From Ensifer sp. IC3342 (GTDB lineage: Bacteria > Pseudomonadota > Alphaproteobacteria > Rhizobiales > Rhizobiaceae), in contig NZ_JADYVE010000024.1 of the NCBI RefSeq assembly GCF_020193655.1, positions 1 through 51,929 of the forward strand: a DNA stretch of 51,929 nt. The letters are read 5' to 3'. A program made the translations under genes and the position numbers. The notes under the pieces were generated by a model that was given only the letters and a program-made list of their open reading frames with translations, was not told the origin of the DNA and searched no databases. This document shows positions 27,297-36,715 of the stretch, one piece after another. The number at the start of each line of letters is the position of its first letter. Positions within the stretch are counted from its first letter, which is position 1.

Positions 27297-27809
27297 AAAT
27301 TCCAGCAGCAGTGGTCTGCGGCATTTCAGCACGCGCGTCGAACGCGATGAGCGACCAGGCCAAGCGTCTTACAGATCAGCCTGCCCATCTTCGGCGTCGC
27401 TCATCCCTTCGATCTGTGCCAATTAAGCAAGTTTTTTGCGAACCTTCTCGTAGCATAGCGGTAGCCTAATAGGCATAGATGCTATGCCTTCTATGCCTCA
27501 CAGTAGTGCTGTGTGGGTCGTTTGGCGCTTTCTCGGCCGGCGAGCGAGGCGATGCCGCGGGCCACTGGCGGGCGCCAGAAAACGGACGATGGTTCGAGCT
27601 GTCCATATTGAAAAAACGCATGCCGTTACGCGCGCAACAACGGCAATTGCCGTTCCGGCCAGAACGGCTTTGGTGGCTTCCCAGGCGCACCAATTCACCG
27701 TTTGCTTGGCGGCGTGCTGCCAGGCAGCCATAATTCTCATCTCCGATCGCGCAATCACCGCGGCGACGGCCGAGGGGAAACAGCGACTGCCCTCGCATGA
27801 GCGGCCGCT
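27297..27809. other. No gene recognised; short hairpin at 27472-27488
   Basis: About 500 bp between the convergent antiporter and nopM genes. The inverted repeat GGCATAG-ATG-CTATGCC at 27472-27488 is followed by a further TATGCC copy, but no T tract. Frames in the rest lack any domain. Confidence 0.45.
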
Positions 27810-29441
27810 TCACAGCCCAAGACCGCGATCCCGGAGTACCGTGTCCATTAAATCGCCTTTGATCTCGCGGGCGATCTCGTTGCGGATCTCGGCTCCGAGC
27901 ACCCGCTCGGCATCGGCATCGCCTGCCAGGCCATGCTCGGCGAGCCTTTGATGCAGGCGGATGACGAACTCCTCTCCCATCGCATCGATGAGCTGCTCCT
28001 GCATCGCTGCATGACTTTCGGGGGCGATGCGCTTCACCACTCTTTCCCAAGGTTGCCAGCCCGTTGCCACATAGTTCCTGAATCCCGTCGCCTCCAGTTC
28101 CCGCACCAACCTCGCGGCCCTGGCAATGTCGTCCTCGGTAACGTGAGAGATATTCAAGAAGCGCATGTCTGGGGCGACGTGCCGCAGCTCCAGGGTGTCG
28201 CGCAGCCGTGTCTGGTAGGCAAGATAGACCTCGATCTCGTCGATGTCGGGATCAGCATGGCGGAGCGAGTTGACCGTCTCACGCGCGATCCCGTCCAGCG
28301 CCTCCAAACGGAACATGACACGCCCGTGCTGGAGCAGTTGGTGGAGTGACCCGTCATAGACCCCATCCTCTACATCAGCATTCAGACGTGCGGTCTGCAT
28401 TCCATTCCAGGTCAAAGTGATGCGATCCTCGCAGCTATCGCTCGCTCCAGAAGCCTGTTCAAAATACTGCGCGCGCAATTGCGGCCTGGCCACTGCCTGC
28501 CGCAGATCTGTGGCCACCGCCTGCCGGAACGCGTCATTGCCATAGTTCACAGTGGTACGGAGCCTGTCGAGGAAGTGCGCATAATCCTGGGCACCTGGCT
28601 CTTCGGCGAAGCCCTGCCAAGCGGCCACCGTTTCCGAATCCCCCTCGAGCCAGTCCGCGACAACCTCGTGCAGGGGCCGCGGTTCAAATTCCACCGATCC
28701 CATAGGCAAAAAGATCTGCGGGCCGGCATAGTCCCCGGCATGCATGGCTGTCGCCAGGTTTGTTTGTACCCAATGCGGAATCGGATTATTTTCGAGATCA
28801 ACGCTGGACCAGCGGCCTAACTGCGTCAGCAGGCTTTCGGGCACGCTGGTCAGCTGATTGTTGCTGACGCCCAGCCATATAAGCTCGGGGGGAACCATCT
28901 CGGGCAGGCTGGTTAGCTGGTTGTGGGCAGCACCGAGCCACTCGAGCGCTGCCGGGAGGGGCTCGGGGAGATTGGCCAGCTGGTTGTTTTCGACGTTCAG
29001 GCTCTGGAGCCCGGCAGGAAGGTCTGGCAGTCTGGTCAGCCGATTGCCGCTGGCGTCCAGCTCCCGAAGCGTTGTCGGAAGTGTGTCGGGCAGATCCGTT
29101 AGCTGGTTATTGTTGACGTTCAGGCGCCGGAGCCCAGGGAGGAGCGGGACGGACAAGGCAGCCAGGGACAGGGACGACAGATCCAGCGGCTCATTGACAT
29201 CGCCCGCCTCCCGCCAAGCCCTCGTTCGACTCACCGCCTCCTGCCGACCGCCTTCGCCCGGCCGCTCTTCGGCGGTTGGGGCTGCCACGACCTGCCCCTG
29301 CGAGGAGGAGGAGGCGGACCCCTCCGCCTCCGTCGACGCTTCGACCCATCGCGCCGCGGCCGGAGATCCTGGTTCTGAGCTTTCTGATCCGGAATTCTCG
29401 AAAGGAGTGCCTGCGCCAAGCCCGGCCCGTTCTACATTCAT
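27810..29441 (-). CDS. nopM: NopM-like type III effector, LRR and NEL E3 ubiquitin ligase
   Basis: The 543-residue protein has a Ser/Glu-rich N-terminal secretion region (1-90). About six leucine-rich repeats follow at 100-220, of the bacterial LPX type (NNQLTDLP, GNRLTRLP, NNQLANLP). The C-terminal novel E3 ligase domain spans about 245-535. The catalytic cysteine is Cys337 in SDSCEDRITLTW, within the Cys-x-Asp motif of IpaH/SspH enzymes. NopM is secreted into legume cells and ubiquitinates host targets. The ATG at 29441 follows a clear tts box 160 bp upstream. The position next to the ROK regulator and ABC importer matches what I recall of y4fR in NGR234. No frame damage is seen. Confidence 0.94.
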   Translation of the reverse strand: MNVERAGLGAGTPFENSGSESSEPGSPAAARWVEASTEAEGSASSSSQGQVVAAPTAEERPGEGGRQEAVSRTRAWREAGDVNEPLDLSSLSLAALSVPLLPGLRRLNVNNNQLTDLPDTLPTTLRELDASGNRLTRLPDLPAGLQSLNVENNQLANLPEPLPAALEWLGAAHNQLTSLPEMVPPELIWLGVSNNQLTSVPESLLTQLGRWSSVDLENNPIPHWVQTNLATAMHAGDYAGPQIFLPMGSVEFEPRPLHEVVADWLEGDSETVAAWQGFAEEPGAQDYAHFLDRLRTTVNYGNDAFRQAVATDLRQAVARPQLRAQYFEQASGASDSCEDRITLTWNGMQTARLNADVEDGVYDGSLHQLLQHGRVMFRLEALDGIARETVNSLRHADPDIDEIEVYLAYQTRLRDTLELRHVAPDMRFLNISHVTEDDIARAARLVRELEATGFRNYVATGWQPWERVVKRIAPESHAAMQEQLIDAMGEEFVIRLHQRLAEHGLAGDADAERVLGAEIRNEIAREIKGDLMDTVLRDRGLGL

Positions 29442-29588
29442 GATCTTCTCTCCTCGGTAGCAATATGAAGGAAATGCGCCGGAGCGATGCTTTGAGGAGC
29501 CGGTAGTCCCTCAGAATGGATAGTGATCAAACTAATGATGATGCAGGCGATCACGGAGCGCGGCTGCAATCCCAGAACCGCCAAACAC

Positions 29589-29618
29589 GCTAAAAGACTT
29601 AGCTGTCGATAAACTGAC
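29589..29618 (-). promoter_or_regulatory. tts box upstream of nopM
   Basis: The minus strand reads GTCAGTTTATCGACAGCT at 29618 down to 29601, an excellent match to the TtsI core GTCAG-TT-TCG--AGCT. It is oriented toward nopM. Confidence 0.88.
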
Positions 29619-29712
29619 AATTTTCGGAAGGGTCATAATGCGCCGATGAAACCCTATCGGGGCCCGTTGCACGGCTTGGGGCTGTGATGGCGTTGCGCGC
29701 CCGGCACGCTAA

Positions 29713-30891
29713 CTATGTGGCGGGAGTGCGAGGAACAGGCCGTCTACCGTTCAGGTAGGTGCTTCCACTATTGGCGACGGCACCCGTGAAAAATGCCCTG
29801 AAGAACGGAACGCAGCCGGCACCAACAGCGCTGGCGTGAACGCCAAGTCGAGATACGGAAACCGGAGCAGTCGGCAAACCTCGCGATGGTCCTTCAATCG
29901 GCACCGAAAGGATCGTTTCAACAAGCCTTTCATTTAGATCGCCGGGTAACCGCCCACCTACGACGATGCGAGCCGGATCGAAAAATGCTGTTGCGATACG
30001 GACGCTTTGCCGAAGCTGTGCGCCAGCGCGCCTGATCCATTCGCTCACGGTCGAGTGAGCGGCCGGAGGTATCGCGCCCATGTCCTCGAAATCTCGAAGA
30101 TGGAAACCAGCCTTCTTCAGGTTTGCCAGAAGGTCTTGCCCGGACGGCCGAGGCTGGTCGTAGGGATAGAGGACACCCGGCAAGCAGGCATTGCCATGTG
30201 CACCGCCATACGGTTTGCCGTCGATTACTGCGCCGCCGCCGACGCCATGACCGATGTGGAGAAAGAAAAGGGGATCATGAACGACGTTTTCACTTGCGAA
30301 CACATATTCTCCGAGTGCCGCTGAAGTCCCGTCGTTCTCGACATGGCAAGGGACATCGAAAGCCTTCTGGAATGCTTCGATTGCACGACCGTCTTCGAAC
30401 GCCGGAAAGAAGGGATGCGCCTTCAACAGGTTTGAGGCAGTGCCGAAGTTTCCAGGGACGGAAACTCCAATGCCGAGCACGTCACTCTTCAGAATCGACA
30501 ACTCAGCAAGCATGTTATCGACGGCGGTCTGGGCTGCTTCCGCTACCTCCTCCGGCCTGCCGGTTAGTACCTCCATACTTCTCGTGGCCAAAATCGAGCC
30601 GCTAAGATCGATGACGACCACTTCCATGCGGGTGACGGAAAAAGTGACGCCGGCGGCAAAAAACCGCCGCGCCTGGAGCTGCAACAGCCGGCGGGGTTGG
30701 CCCTGCGCACCGCTTCGATCCGGTTCCTCCGTGATCAGACCGAGATCCAGCAGGCTCGCAATCAAGCGCGTGACAGTGGCGCCGGTCATCCCGGACAGCT
30801 GCGCCAACTCGACGCGAGCCACTCCCTTGTTCTTGAAGATCAGCTCGACAAGCCGTCGTTCGTTGAGCGAGAGTTCCGGAGTTGCAGGCAT
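29713..30891 (-). CDS. ROK-family transcriptional regulator
   Basis: The 392-residue protein has an N-terminal winged helix (about 8-70, GMTGATVTRLIASLLDLGLI) and a C-terminal ROK/actin-like ATPase fold with VENDGTSAALGEY and GHGVGGGAVIDGKPY. NagC/XylR-type ROK proteins repress sugar operons and release DNA on binding sugars. The ROK zinc-binding CxCGxxGC motif is missing: the region reads NACLPGVLYPYDQP, so this member is degenerate there. It is divergent from the importer genes, and a palindrome lies in the 119-bp gap. It most probably controls that operon. It resembles y4fQ, as far as I recall. Confidence 0.9.
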   Translation of the reverse strand: MPATPELSLNERRLVELIFKNKGVARVELAQLSGMTGATVTRLIASLLDLGLITEEPDRSGAQGQPRRLLQLQARRFFAAGVTFSVTRMEVVVIDLSGSILATRSMEVLTGRPEEVAEAAQTAVDNMLAELSILKSDVLGIGVSVPGNFGTASNLLKAHPFFPAFEDGRAIEAFQKAFDVPCHVENDGTSAALGEYVFASENVVHDPLFFLHIGHGVGGGAVIDGKPYGGAHGNACLPGVLYPYDQPRPSGQDLLANLKKAGFHLRDFEDMGAIPPAAHSTVSEWIRRAGAQLRQSVRIATAFFDPARIVVGGRLPGDLNERLVETILSVPIEGPSRGLPTAPVSVSRLGVHASAVGAGCVPFFRAFFTGAVANSGSTYLNGRRPVPRTPAT

Positions 30892-30936
30892 CAGGGTTCC
30901 GTTATCACAGCATCAGGAAAGCTATTGCAAACAAAA

Positions 30937-30958
30937 TTAACTTACGCAATGTAATTAA
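30937..30958. promoter_or_regulatory. Candidate ROK operator
   Basis: The arms TTAACTTAC and GTAATTAA flank a 5-bp centre, forming an AT-rich imperfect palindrome in the gap between the divergent regulator and importer genes. A near copy stands at 42300-42321. The conservation and location suggest the binding site of the ROK regulator. Confidence 0.5.
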
Positions 30959-31010
30959 AATGACGCAGAGCGCGGGTAAGAGGACTCATCGCTAAAAGGG
31001 GAGAAACACC

Positions 31011-32012
31011 ATGAGGCTTTCAATTGCATTCGCGTCCGCCGCCATTCTCGTGACAGCAGTAGTTCCAGCACTGGCCGACGCTCTGACGATCTACAGCCCG
31101 CAGGGCGGTGAGCGCGGGCAATGGATTGCTGAACGGGCCAAGGCCGCGGGCCACGACGTCAACTTATTGAACGCGGGGGGCGGCGAGCTTTACGATCGCC
31201 TGGTCGCCGAGAAGAACAACCCGCAAGCGGACGTAGTTCTCGGCATGGTTGACACGTCCATGGCCCTGCTCAAGAAGATAGGTCTGTTCCAGCCCTATTC
31301 TCCGTCCTGGGCTACGGACCTTCCGGCGCAATACAAGGACGCGGAAGGCTTGGTCCACAAGTTCTGGCAGACGCCGATCGTGCTTGCCTATTACCCGGAC
31401 CGACTGTCCGACGCACAAGTGCCGAAAAGCTGGCTGGACCTGACGAAGGACGAATATGACGGCAAGTATGTCATCGGCTCCACGGCGGCCCAGACGACAC
31501 GCATGTATCTTGCCGGCATCCTCGTCCGTTTCCTCGACCCCAATGGCGAGGTATCCGATAAGGGGTGGGATTTCCTGAGCAGGTTTTATGCACGGGGTAT
31601 CGTCGCCAACGATGCGGATTCCCAGCTCGAAGCCTTCAAGTCCGGCCGCGCCTGCATCGACCTCAACTGGCTTGGGGGTGCCTTCAAGCGCGCCAATGAC
31701 CTCGGCGCGAAAGTCCAGTTGATCGACACCGATGGCGGAACTCCGGTGATTTCCGAAGGTGTGGCGATCATGGCCGGTACCGATCAACTCGACAAGGCCA
31801 AGGCCTTCGTCGACTGGTGGGGATCGGCCGATGTGATGGCCGCCTATGCCGCCAAATTCGGCCAGGCTCCCGTCCTGCCGGAAGCGCTCGCAAAGTCACC
31901 GGCTATCGTTCAGGAGAACGCTAAGCTCGTGAAGGCGCAGCCGATCGACTGGGATGCCGTCGCACCAAAGCTCGACCGGTGGCTGCAGAAGATCGAGTTG
32001 GAAATCCGCTAG
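31011..32012 (+). CDS. ABC importer periplasmic binding protein
   Basis: The 333-residue precursor has a cleavable signal peptide (MRLSIAFASAAILVTAVVPA, cut about residue 24). The mature part begins DALTIYSPQGGERGQWIAE and belongs to the FbpA/ThiB/phosphonate-like binding proteins, which take up ferric iron, thiamine, phosphonates or hexose phosphates. The iron-binding tyrosine pair is not obvious, which favours an organic, possibly phosphorylated ligand. AAAAGGGGAG precedes the ATG. The downstream kinase-free set of ATPase, fused permease, isomerase and phosphatase forms one operon. I recall it as y4fP-like. Confidence 0.9.
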   Translation: MRLSIAFASAAILVTAVVPALADALTIYSPQGGERGQWIAERAKAAGHDVNLLNAGGGELYDRLVAEKNNPQADVVLGMVDTSMALLKKIGLFQPYSPSWATDLPAQYKDAEGLVHKFWQTPIVLAYYPDRLSDAQVPKSWLDLTKDEYDGKYVIGSTAAQTTRMYLAGILVRFLDPNGEVSDKGWDFLSRFYARGIVANDADSQLEAFKSGRACIDLNWLGGAFKRANDLGAKVQLIDTDGGTPVISEGVAIMAGTDQLDKAKAFVDWWGSADVMAAYAAKFGQAPVLPEALAKSPAIVQENAKLVKAQPIDWDAVAPKLDRWLQKIELEIR

Positions 32013-32049
32013 CCGGCGGTTGGATCTGACATGGATTGGAGGTCCCGCC

Positions 32050-33048
32050 ATGGCTGACAGCGTTCTATCTCTCAAAAATCTCAACGTCGGCTTCCCTGGC
32101 ATGACTGTTGTCCGTGACCTGAACCTCGACGTGGCAGATGGGGCCTTCGTCTCGCTTCTTGGGCCGTCGGGAAGCGGAAAATCAACCGTTCTGCGCACCA
32201 TTGCCGGGTTGCTGCCCGCTTTAGGCGGGCGGATTGTCCTCGAGGGGCTGGAGATTACCGCCCTCCCCCCCGAGCGCCGCAACGTCGGCATCGTCTTTCA
32301 AAACTACGCGCTGTTTCCGACAATGACGGCCTTCGAAAACATCGCCTTTGCGCTGCGCGTGGCAAAGAACCGTCAAGAGGAGATTGCAAGGCGCGTGCAC
32401 GAGGTGGCGGCGATGGCCGCTATCACCGACCAGCTCGACAAGAAGCCGGCGAGCATGTCGGGCGGCCAGCAACAGCGCGTCGCCATTGCTCGCGCGCTCG
32501 TTACCGGCTCACGCGTTCTGCTCTTCGACGAGCCCTTGTCCAATCTCGACGCTAAGGTCCGCACCTCGATGCGCAAGGAAATCAAGCGCCTTCAATCGGA
32601 ACTTGGTTTTACCGCCATCTTCGTCACGCACGATCAGGAGGACGCCCTGACTATGTCGGACGCCATCGTGGTGTTCAATCACGGCAGGATCGAGCAGATC
32701 GGCGACGGGCGCACACTCTACCGCAAGCCGGCGACGCCGTTCATTTGCGAGTTTATTGGCATCTCCAACGAGCTTGCTCCGCCCCTGGCCGCGCGCCTCC
32801 TCGGGCGCGATGTCAAAGGCCGCAGCTTCGTGCGCCATGAAGATGTGGTCCTTGGGGCAGCCGCCGGAATTCCGGCGAGAGTGAACCACGTCGAATTCCT
32901 CGGAGCATATAGCCGCGTCGATCTCGAGGTCGAGGGCCATGCGCTTTCGGCGATGCTGATCGGCGACCAGTTTCCGGAGCTCGGCAGCACCGTCTCGCTC
33001 GGCATTCGCCCAGGCGCCGCGCATACGTTCCCGGAGGAGAGGCGATGA
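32050..33048 (+). CDS. ABC importer ATP-binding protein
   Basis: The 332-residue ATPase is started at the ATG at 32050 with GGAGG upstream; an earlier in-frame start at 31954 would overlap the previous gene. Walker A is LGPSGSGKST, the Q loop FQNYALFPTMTAFENIAF, the signature SMSGGQQQR and Walker B VLLFDEPLSNLDAK. A C-terminal TOBE-like beta domain (about 240-330) is present, as in the FbpC/PotA class. It energises uptake with the preceding binding protein and the following permease. Its stop overlaps the permease start (ATGA). I recall it as y4fO-like. Confidence 0.93.
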   Translation: MADSVLSLKNLNVGFPGMTVVRDLNLDVADGAFVSLLGPSGSGKSTVLRTIAGLLPALGGRIVLEGLEITALPPERRNVGIVFQNYALFPTMTAFENIAFALRVAKNRQEEIARRVHEVAAMAAITDQLDKKPASMSGGQQQRVAIARALVTGSRVLLFDEPLSNLDAKVRTSMRKEIKRLQSELGFTAIFVTHDQEDALTMSDAIVVFNHGRIEQIGDGRTLYRKPATPFICEFIGISNELAPPLAARLLGRDVKGRSFVRHEDVVLGAAAGIPARVNHVEFLGAYSRVDLEVEGHALSAMLIGDQFPELGSTVSLGIRPGAAHTFPEERR

Positions 33049-34754
33049 CCCGATCCGCCGGTGTCGAGCGCGTTTTATACTGGTTCGGCTTGATGGCTCT
33101 CGCCTGGGCCGTGCTGACTTTCCTCCTCATTCCCATGGTTGCCGCCTTGCACGCCGCACTGTTCCGCCACGGCGGTCTGGCCATGTTTGACGCGATTTCC
33201 GAGCTCGCAGGCTCGCGCCGCGTCCGCGCAGCGCTCTGGAACACGCTCTGGATGACGGCGGCGACCACTGTCACCGTCACCATCATCGGCATGTTCCAGG
33301 TGGCGGTACTCGAATATTTCCGCGTCCGTGGCCATGGCCTTCTGAAACTTGCATTCTCGACGCCACTGGTCTTTGGCGGCGTCGTTGCGGCCGCCGGCTA
33401 CAACTTCACCTATGGGCCGAGCGGCGCCGTCACCGCCGCCCTGACTGCGCTCTTCCCGTTGATCCCGCGCGATTGGTTTGTCGGCTGGTTGGGCGTCCTT
33501 TTTGCCCACACCTTTCTGATGACCAGCTTCCACTTCCTGTTCCTGCGCGCCGCCATGCGCCGTGTCGACTATTCGACGATCGAGGCGGCGCGCAGCATGG
33601 GTGCGTCGGAGGCGACGATCCTGCGGCGCGTCGTGCTGCCGGTGATCACGCCGACCGTGCTCGCGGTCACGCTGCTCACGCTGATCACGGCGATGGGCTC
33701 CTTTGCGGCGCCGCAGGTGCTGGGCGGTCCGGATTTCCACATGCTGAGCCAGATGGTCCTGACGCTCAACGGCCTGCGAAGGCCGGATATGGCGGCGCTG
33801 CTGGCGCTGTTAATGGGGTTGGTCCTCATGGGACTGATACTGCTCTCGCAATATTTCGAAGCCAAAGGCGCCTACACGGCTGGGGCAAAGACGACGACTC
33901 GCATCCAGGTGCGGTCGATACGCAATCCGCTCGCCAGGCTCGTGGTGACCGCCCTCGCCTATTTGCTGGCAGCGATCTACCTGGTGCCGCTCGCACTCAT
34001 CGTGCTGTTCTCCTTCGCTCCGGCTTCGAGCATCGGCATTGAGGTCCTGCCTGCCACCTTCACGCTGGCCAACTACGCTCGGGTGCTGGGTGGTGGCGCG
34101 GCTTTTGTCCCGTTCTTCAATTCGATGCTGTTGAGCTCGATCGCGGTTGCTGTGGGCCTCGCCATCACCCTTTTCGCCGTGCCGATCATGGTGCGAAAGC
34201 GCGGCTGGTTGCCGCGAGCCCTGGACATCTGCTTCATTCTGCCCTGGATCATTCCGACAATCCTGCTTGCCGTCGGCTTGATCGCCGCCTTCGATGCGCC
34301 CAATCCGCTCGTCGGCAATGCCGTTCTGCTCGGCAGCTACTGGCTCCTGCCGATCGGCTACACTATCTTCAGCCTGCCGCTCATGGTCCGGTTCATGCGC
34401 TCGGCCTTCATTGGCATCGATCCGGCCTATGAAGAAGCGGCTCGCGCGATGGGTGCTGCCGGCCCTTACCGGTTCCGTCGCGTCGTCCTGCCTCTTGTCG
34501 CGCCGACCGCCGTTCTGGTCGCCAGCATGAAGTTCAACAATCTGCTGGCCGAATATCCGCTCTCGGCCTTCCTTTACAATGTCAACAACATGCCCCTACC
34601 GATCGCCATCGTCGATGGCGCGGTGTCGGCCGATCCCGATCAGGCCGCGATCAGCCTAGTCTACGTGACCCTGATCATGGCCTTCTCGCTGGCAGTCATT
34701 CTCATAGCCGAGCGCCTGAGCTTCGGCCGCACTCCGCAATCGAACAACCTCTGA
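33045..34754 (+). CDS. ABC importer permease, two fused domains
   Basis: The 569-residue membrane protein is made of two homologous binding-protein-dependent transport domains. The EAA loops are EAARSMGASEATILRRVVLP in the first half and EEAARAMGAAGPYRFRRVVL in the second. About twelve transmembrane helices are expected. Fused permeases of this kind occur in the FbpB/SfuB and AfuB class of importers for iron or sugar phosphates. Translation is coupled to the ATPase gene by a 4-bp overlap. The G+C content is clearly higher than in the nod genes. I recall it as y4fN-like. Confidence 0.93.
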   Translation: MTRSAGVERVLYWFGLMALAWAVLTFLLIPMVAALHAALFRHGGLAMFDAISELAGSRRVRAALWNTLWMTAATTVTVTIIGMFQVAVLEYFRVRGHGLLKLAFSTPLVFGGVVAAAGYNFTYGPSGAVTAALTALFPLIPRDWFVGWLGVLFAHTFLMTSFHFLFLRAAMRRVDYSTIEAARSMGASEATILRRVVLPVITPTVLAVTLLTLITAMGSFAAPQVLGGPDFHMLSQMVLTLNGLRRPDMAALLALLMGLVLMGLILLSQYFEAKGAYTAGAKTTTRIQVRSIRNPLARLVVTALAYLLAAIYLVPLALIVLFSFAPASSIGIEVLPATFTLANYARVLGGGAAFVPFFNSMLLSSIAVAVGLAITLFAVPIMVRKRGWLPRALDICFILPWIIPTILLAVGLIAAFDAPNPLVGNAVLLGSYWLLPIGYTIFSLPLMVRFMRSAFIGIDPAYEEAARAMGAAGPYRFRRVVLPLVAPTAVLVASMKFNNLLAEYPLSAFLYNVNNMPLPIAIVDGAVSADPDQAAISLVYVTLIMAFSLAVILIAERLSFGRTPQSNNL

Positions 34755-34767
34755 ATGGACGTGAAAA

Positions 34768-35691
34768 ATGGATACTTGCATTACCGTCTGGCACTGGCCA
34801 AAGCATGAACGCTGGTACGACGAGGGCATCCGCCACTCGCTCGACTTGATCCGCGAGGCCGGCTTTACACATATCAACTGGAACCCCGATTCCGGCAGCT
34901 CGTATGTTCTTGCCGAAGCCGAAATCGAATTCACCCGCCGCATCGTGGCGGAGGCGGGCCTGAAGACGCATTCAGTTCATGCCAGCAACGGCGTAAATCC
35001 CGTGAGCGAGCTCGCTCGTGCCGGGCCGGCCCCATTTGCCCAGGAGACGCGCAAAAACATCCTGTCCCGACACGAGTGGCAGCGTCAAAGCGGGGTGGAA
35101 CTCCTGAAGAACCGCCTCGACCTCGCAGCCGCCCTCGGCGCCCCGAACGTCGTGCTCCATATCGACATCACCGACGACACGTTCCGTAGCAGCGAAGCCG
35201 AGCAGTCCTTCTTTGAGCCGCTGTTTCGGTCGTTCGACGATGTCGAGGCCCATTGCATCGAATGCAAGGTGCAGATCGCGGTCGAGACGCTGGTCAAGGC
35301 CAGTGCCGAAAACTACCTCAAACTCTATGCCCGCCTGTTCGACCGCTACAGTTCCGATTTCGTGGGACTCTGCTACGACAGCGGCCACTGGGAGCTGATC
35401 GAGCCGGGCAAGCTGTCGGTGCTGGAGCATCATGGCAGCCGGCTCATCGCCACGCATATACACGACAATTTCGGCGCAAAGGACGACCATCTGCTGCCAT
35501 TCGACGGCAGGCTGGACTGGGACGCGATCACGAAAGCCATTGCGGCAACCGAATACGCTACGCCGTTGAATTTCGAGACGCCAATGGACCGATATGTCTT
35601 GGCAGAAGCCTCATACTATCAACGGGCTCACTCAATCGCTCGCCGGCTTGAAGAGATGATCGCTTCGGCGAGAGATCGGGCGGCAAAGTGA
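34768..35691 (+). CDS. Sugar-phosphate isomerase/epimerase (xylose-isomerase-like TIM barrel)
   Basis: The 307-residue protein is of the AP-endonuclease-2-like TIM-barrel family that includes IolE, IolI and hydroxypyruvate isomerase. Metal and active-site blocks are NVVLHIDITDD, IAVETL, GLCYDSGHWELI and ATHIHDNFGAKDDHLLPFDG, with Glu, Asp and His ligands at the expected barrel positions. Such enzymes isomerise sugars or inosose, usually with a divalent metal in the cytoplasm. It lies between the permease and the phosphatase genes, with the last bases overlapping the latter. The substrate is not defined by sequence; an inositol or sugar derived from the imported compound is likely. Confidence 0.85.
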   Translation: MDTCITVWHWPKHERWYDEGIRHSLDLIREAGFTHINWNPDSGSSYVLAEAEIEFTRRIVAEAGLKTHSVHASNGVNPVSELARAGPAPFAQETRKNILSRHEWQRQSGVELLKNRLDLAAALGAPNVVLHIDITDDTFRSSEAEQSFFEPLFRSFDDVEAHCIECKVQIAVETLVKASAENYLKLYARLFDRYSSDFVGLCYDSGHWELIEPGKLSVLEHHGSRLIATHIHDNFGAKDDHLLPFDGRLDWDAITKAIAATEYATPLNFETPMDRYVLAEASYYQRAHSIARRLEEMIASARDRAAK

Positions 35692-36437
35692 CAAACGATC
35701 TCGAAACTCGACTGGATCTGCTCCGGGATGTCGCTGACAAGGTCGGCGCCTTCGCGCTGACGCGGTTTCACAATCTTTCGCAGGTCGCCATCGAAACCAA
35801 GGGCGAGGCCAACTATGTCAGCGCCATCGACCGGGAGGCCGAAAGTCTCGCCCGCAGGTTAATAAAGGCACAGTTCCCAGGCGACGCTATCGTCGGCGAG
35901 GAAGAACTGGGTGACGCCCAGGATCACTACTGGCTCATCGATCCCGTCGATGGGACGGCGAATTTCTTGTCCGGCATCCCGTTCTGGGCCGTCTCGATCG
36001 CTTATGTCCGCGACAATGACCCGGTCCTCGGTGCTGTTGCGCTGCCGGCACTGGATGTTCTGCTCTGGGCGAGGATCGATGGTCCACTTCATGGGACCGG
36101 GACTGTCCCACCAGTCTCTGGGACGCAGCCAATCGCCTTTGGCATCGGCCGGAACCGGGTGTGGCCGATTGCCCACCGGCTCCAAGTCGAGGCGGCGCTC
36201 GAGGCACAAGGTCTTCACATTGTCTGCCTCGGAAGCTGTGCGGCTGCGCTTGCGATGGTCGCGTCGGGTCGGCTCGCCGGCTATGTCGAGCACGGCACCA
36301 ATCTTTGGGATTGCGCCGCCGGACACATCTTGTGCCGCGCGGCAAGAGCGCCTTCGTCCATTCTCTTCGAGGCAAATGGGAAAGTGGCCGTCATTGCCTC
36401 CCAGCCCGCAGCATCTGAGAAGGGCGGCCAAAGCTGA
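35688..36437 (+). CDS. Inositol monophosphatase-family phosphatase
   Basis: The 249-residue protein starts with a GTG overlapping the stop of the isomerase gene. The metal-binding motifs are GEEELGD (Glu71/Glu72), WLIDPVDGTANF (Asp85, Asp88, Gly-Thr) and LWDCAAG (Asp208). Family members remove phosphate from inositol-1-phosphate, 3'-phosphoadenosine phosphates or fructose-1,6-bisphosphate with Mg2+. Placed at the end of an importer operon with a sugar isomerase, it is likely to dephosphorylate the imported compound or its product. I recall a similar gene, y4fL, in NGR234. No terminator is clear after it. Confidence 0.88.
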   Translation: MTNDLETRLDLLRDVADKVGAFALTRFHNLSQVAIETKGEANYVSAIDREAESLARRLIKAQFPGDAIVGEEELGDAQDHYWLIDPVDGTANFLSGIPFWAVSIAYVRDNDPVLGAVALPALDVLLWARIDGPLHGTGTVPPVSGTQPIAFGIGRNRVWPIAHRLQVEAALEAQGLHIVCLGSCAAALAMVASGRLAGYVEHGTNLWDCAAGHILCRAARAPSSILFEANGKVAVIASQPAASEKGGQS

Positions 36438-36715
36438 TGCGATCGGTATCTGCAAAACATATCTTCGCCCTCGTGGGCAGTTCGAAATTCCCACAGTACA
36501 GGTCGATGCGCGTCTTGGGTCCGTTTTGGTCCGTTGCCAGAAAGAACAAATGAGGTGATTTCGTTGCGGTTTGGCAAGCGGGGTCTTGCATCTGCCCGCA
36601 ACGGTGGCGACCGCTGGTCGAGTCGCCGTTCTGCTCTACACCATCGGCGTTGCAATCTATGCTGGACTGGAACCAGATGTCGGCGCCGAAGGACTTTCGT
36701 CGACCTATGAGGTTG

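Noticed and set aside
27472..27488. GGCATAG-ATG-CTATGCC inverted repeat as a terminator
   Set aside because: There is no T tract on either strand and the stem is short and AT-containing, so it is only mentioned as a repeat.
31164..31787. Large minus-strand frames opposite the binding protein and permease genes (31.2-36.8 kb)
   Set aside because: They are high-G+C shadows. The plus strand shows full ABC-transporter motifs and overlapping starts.
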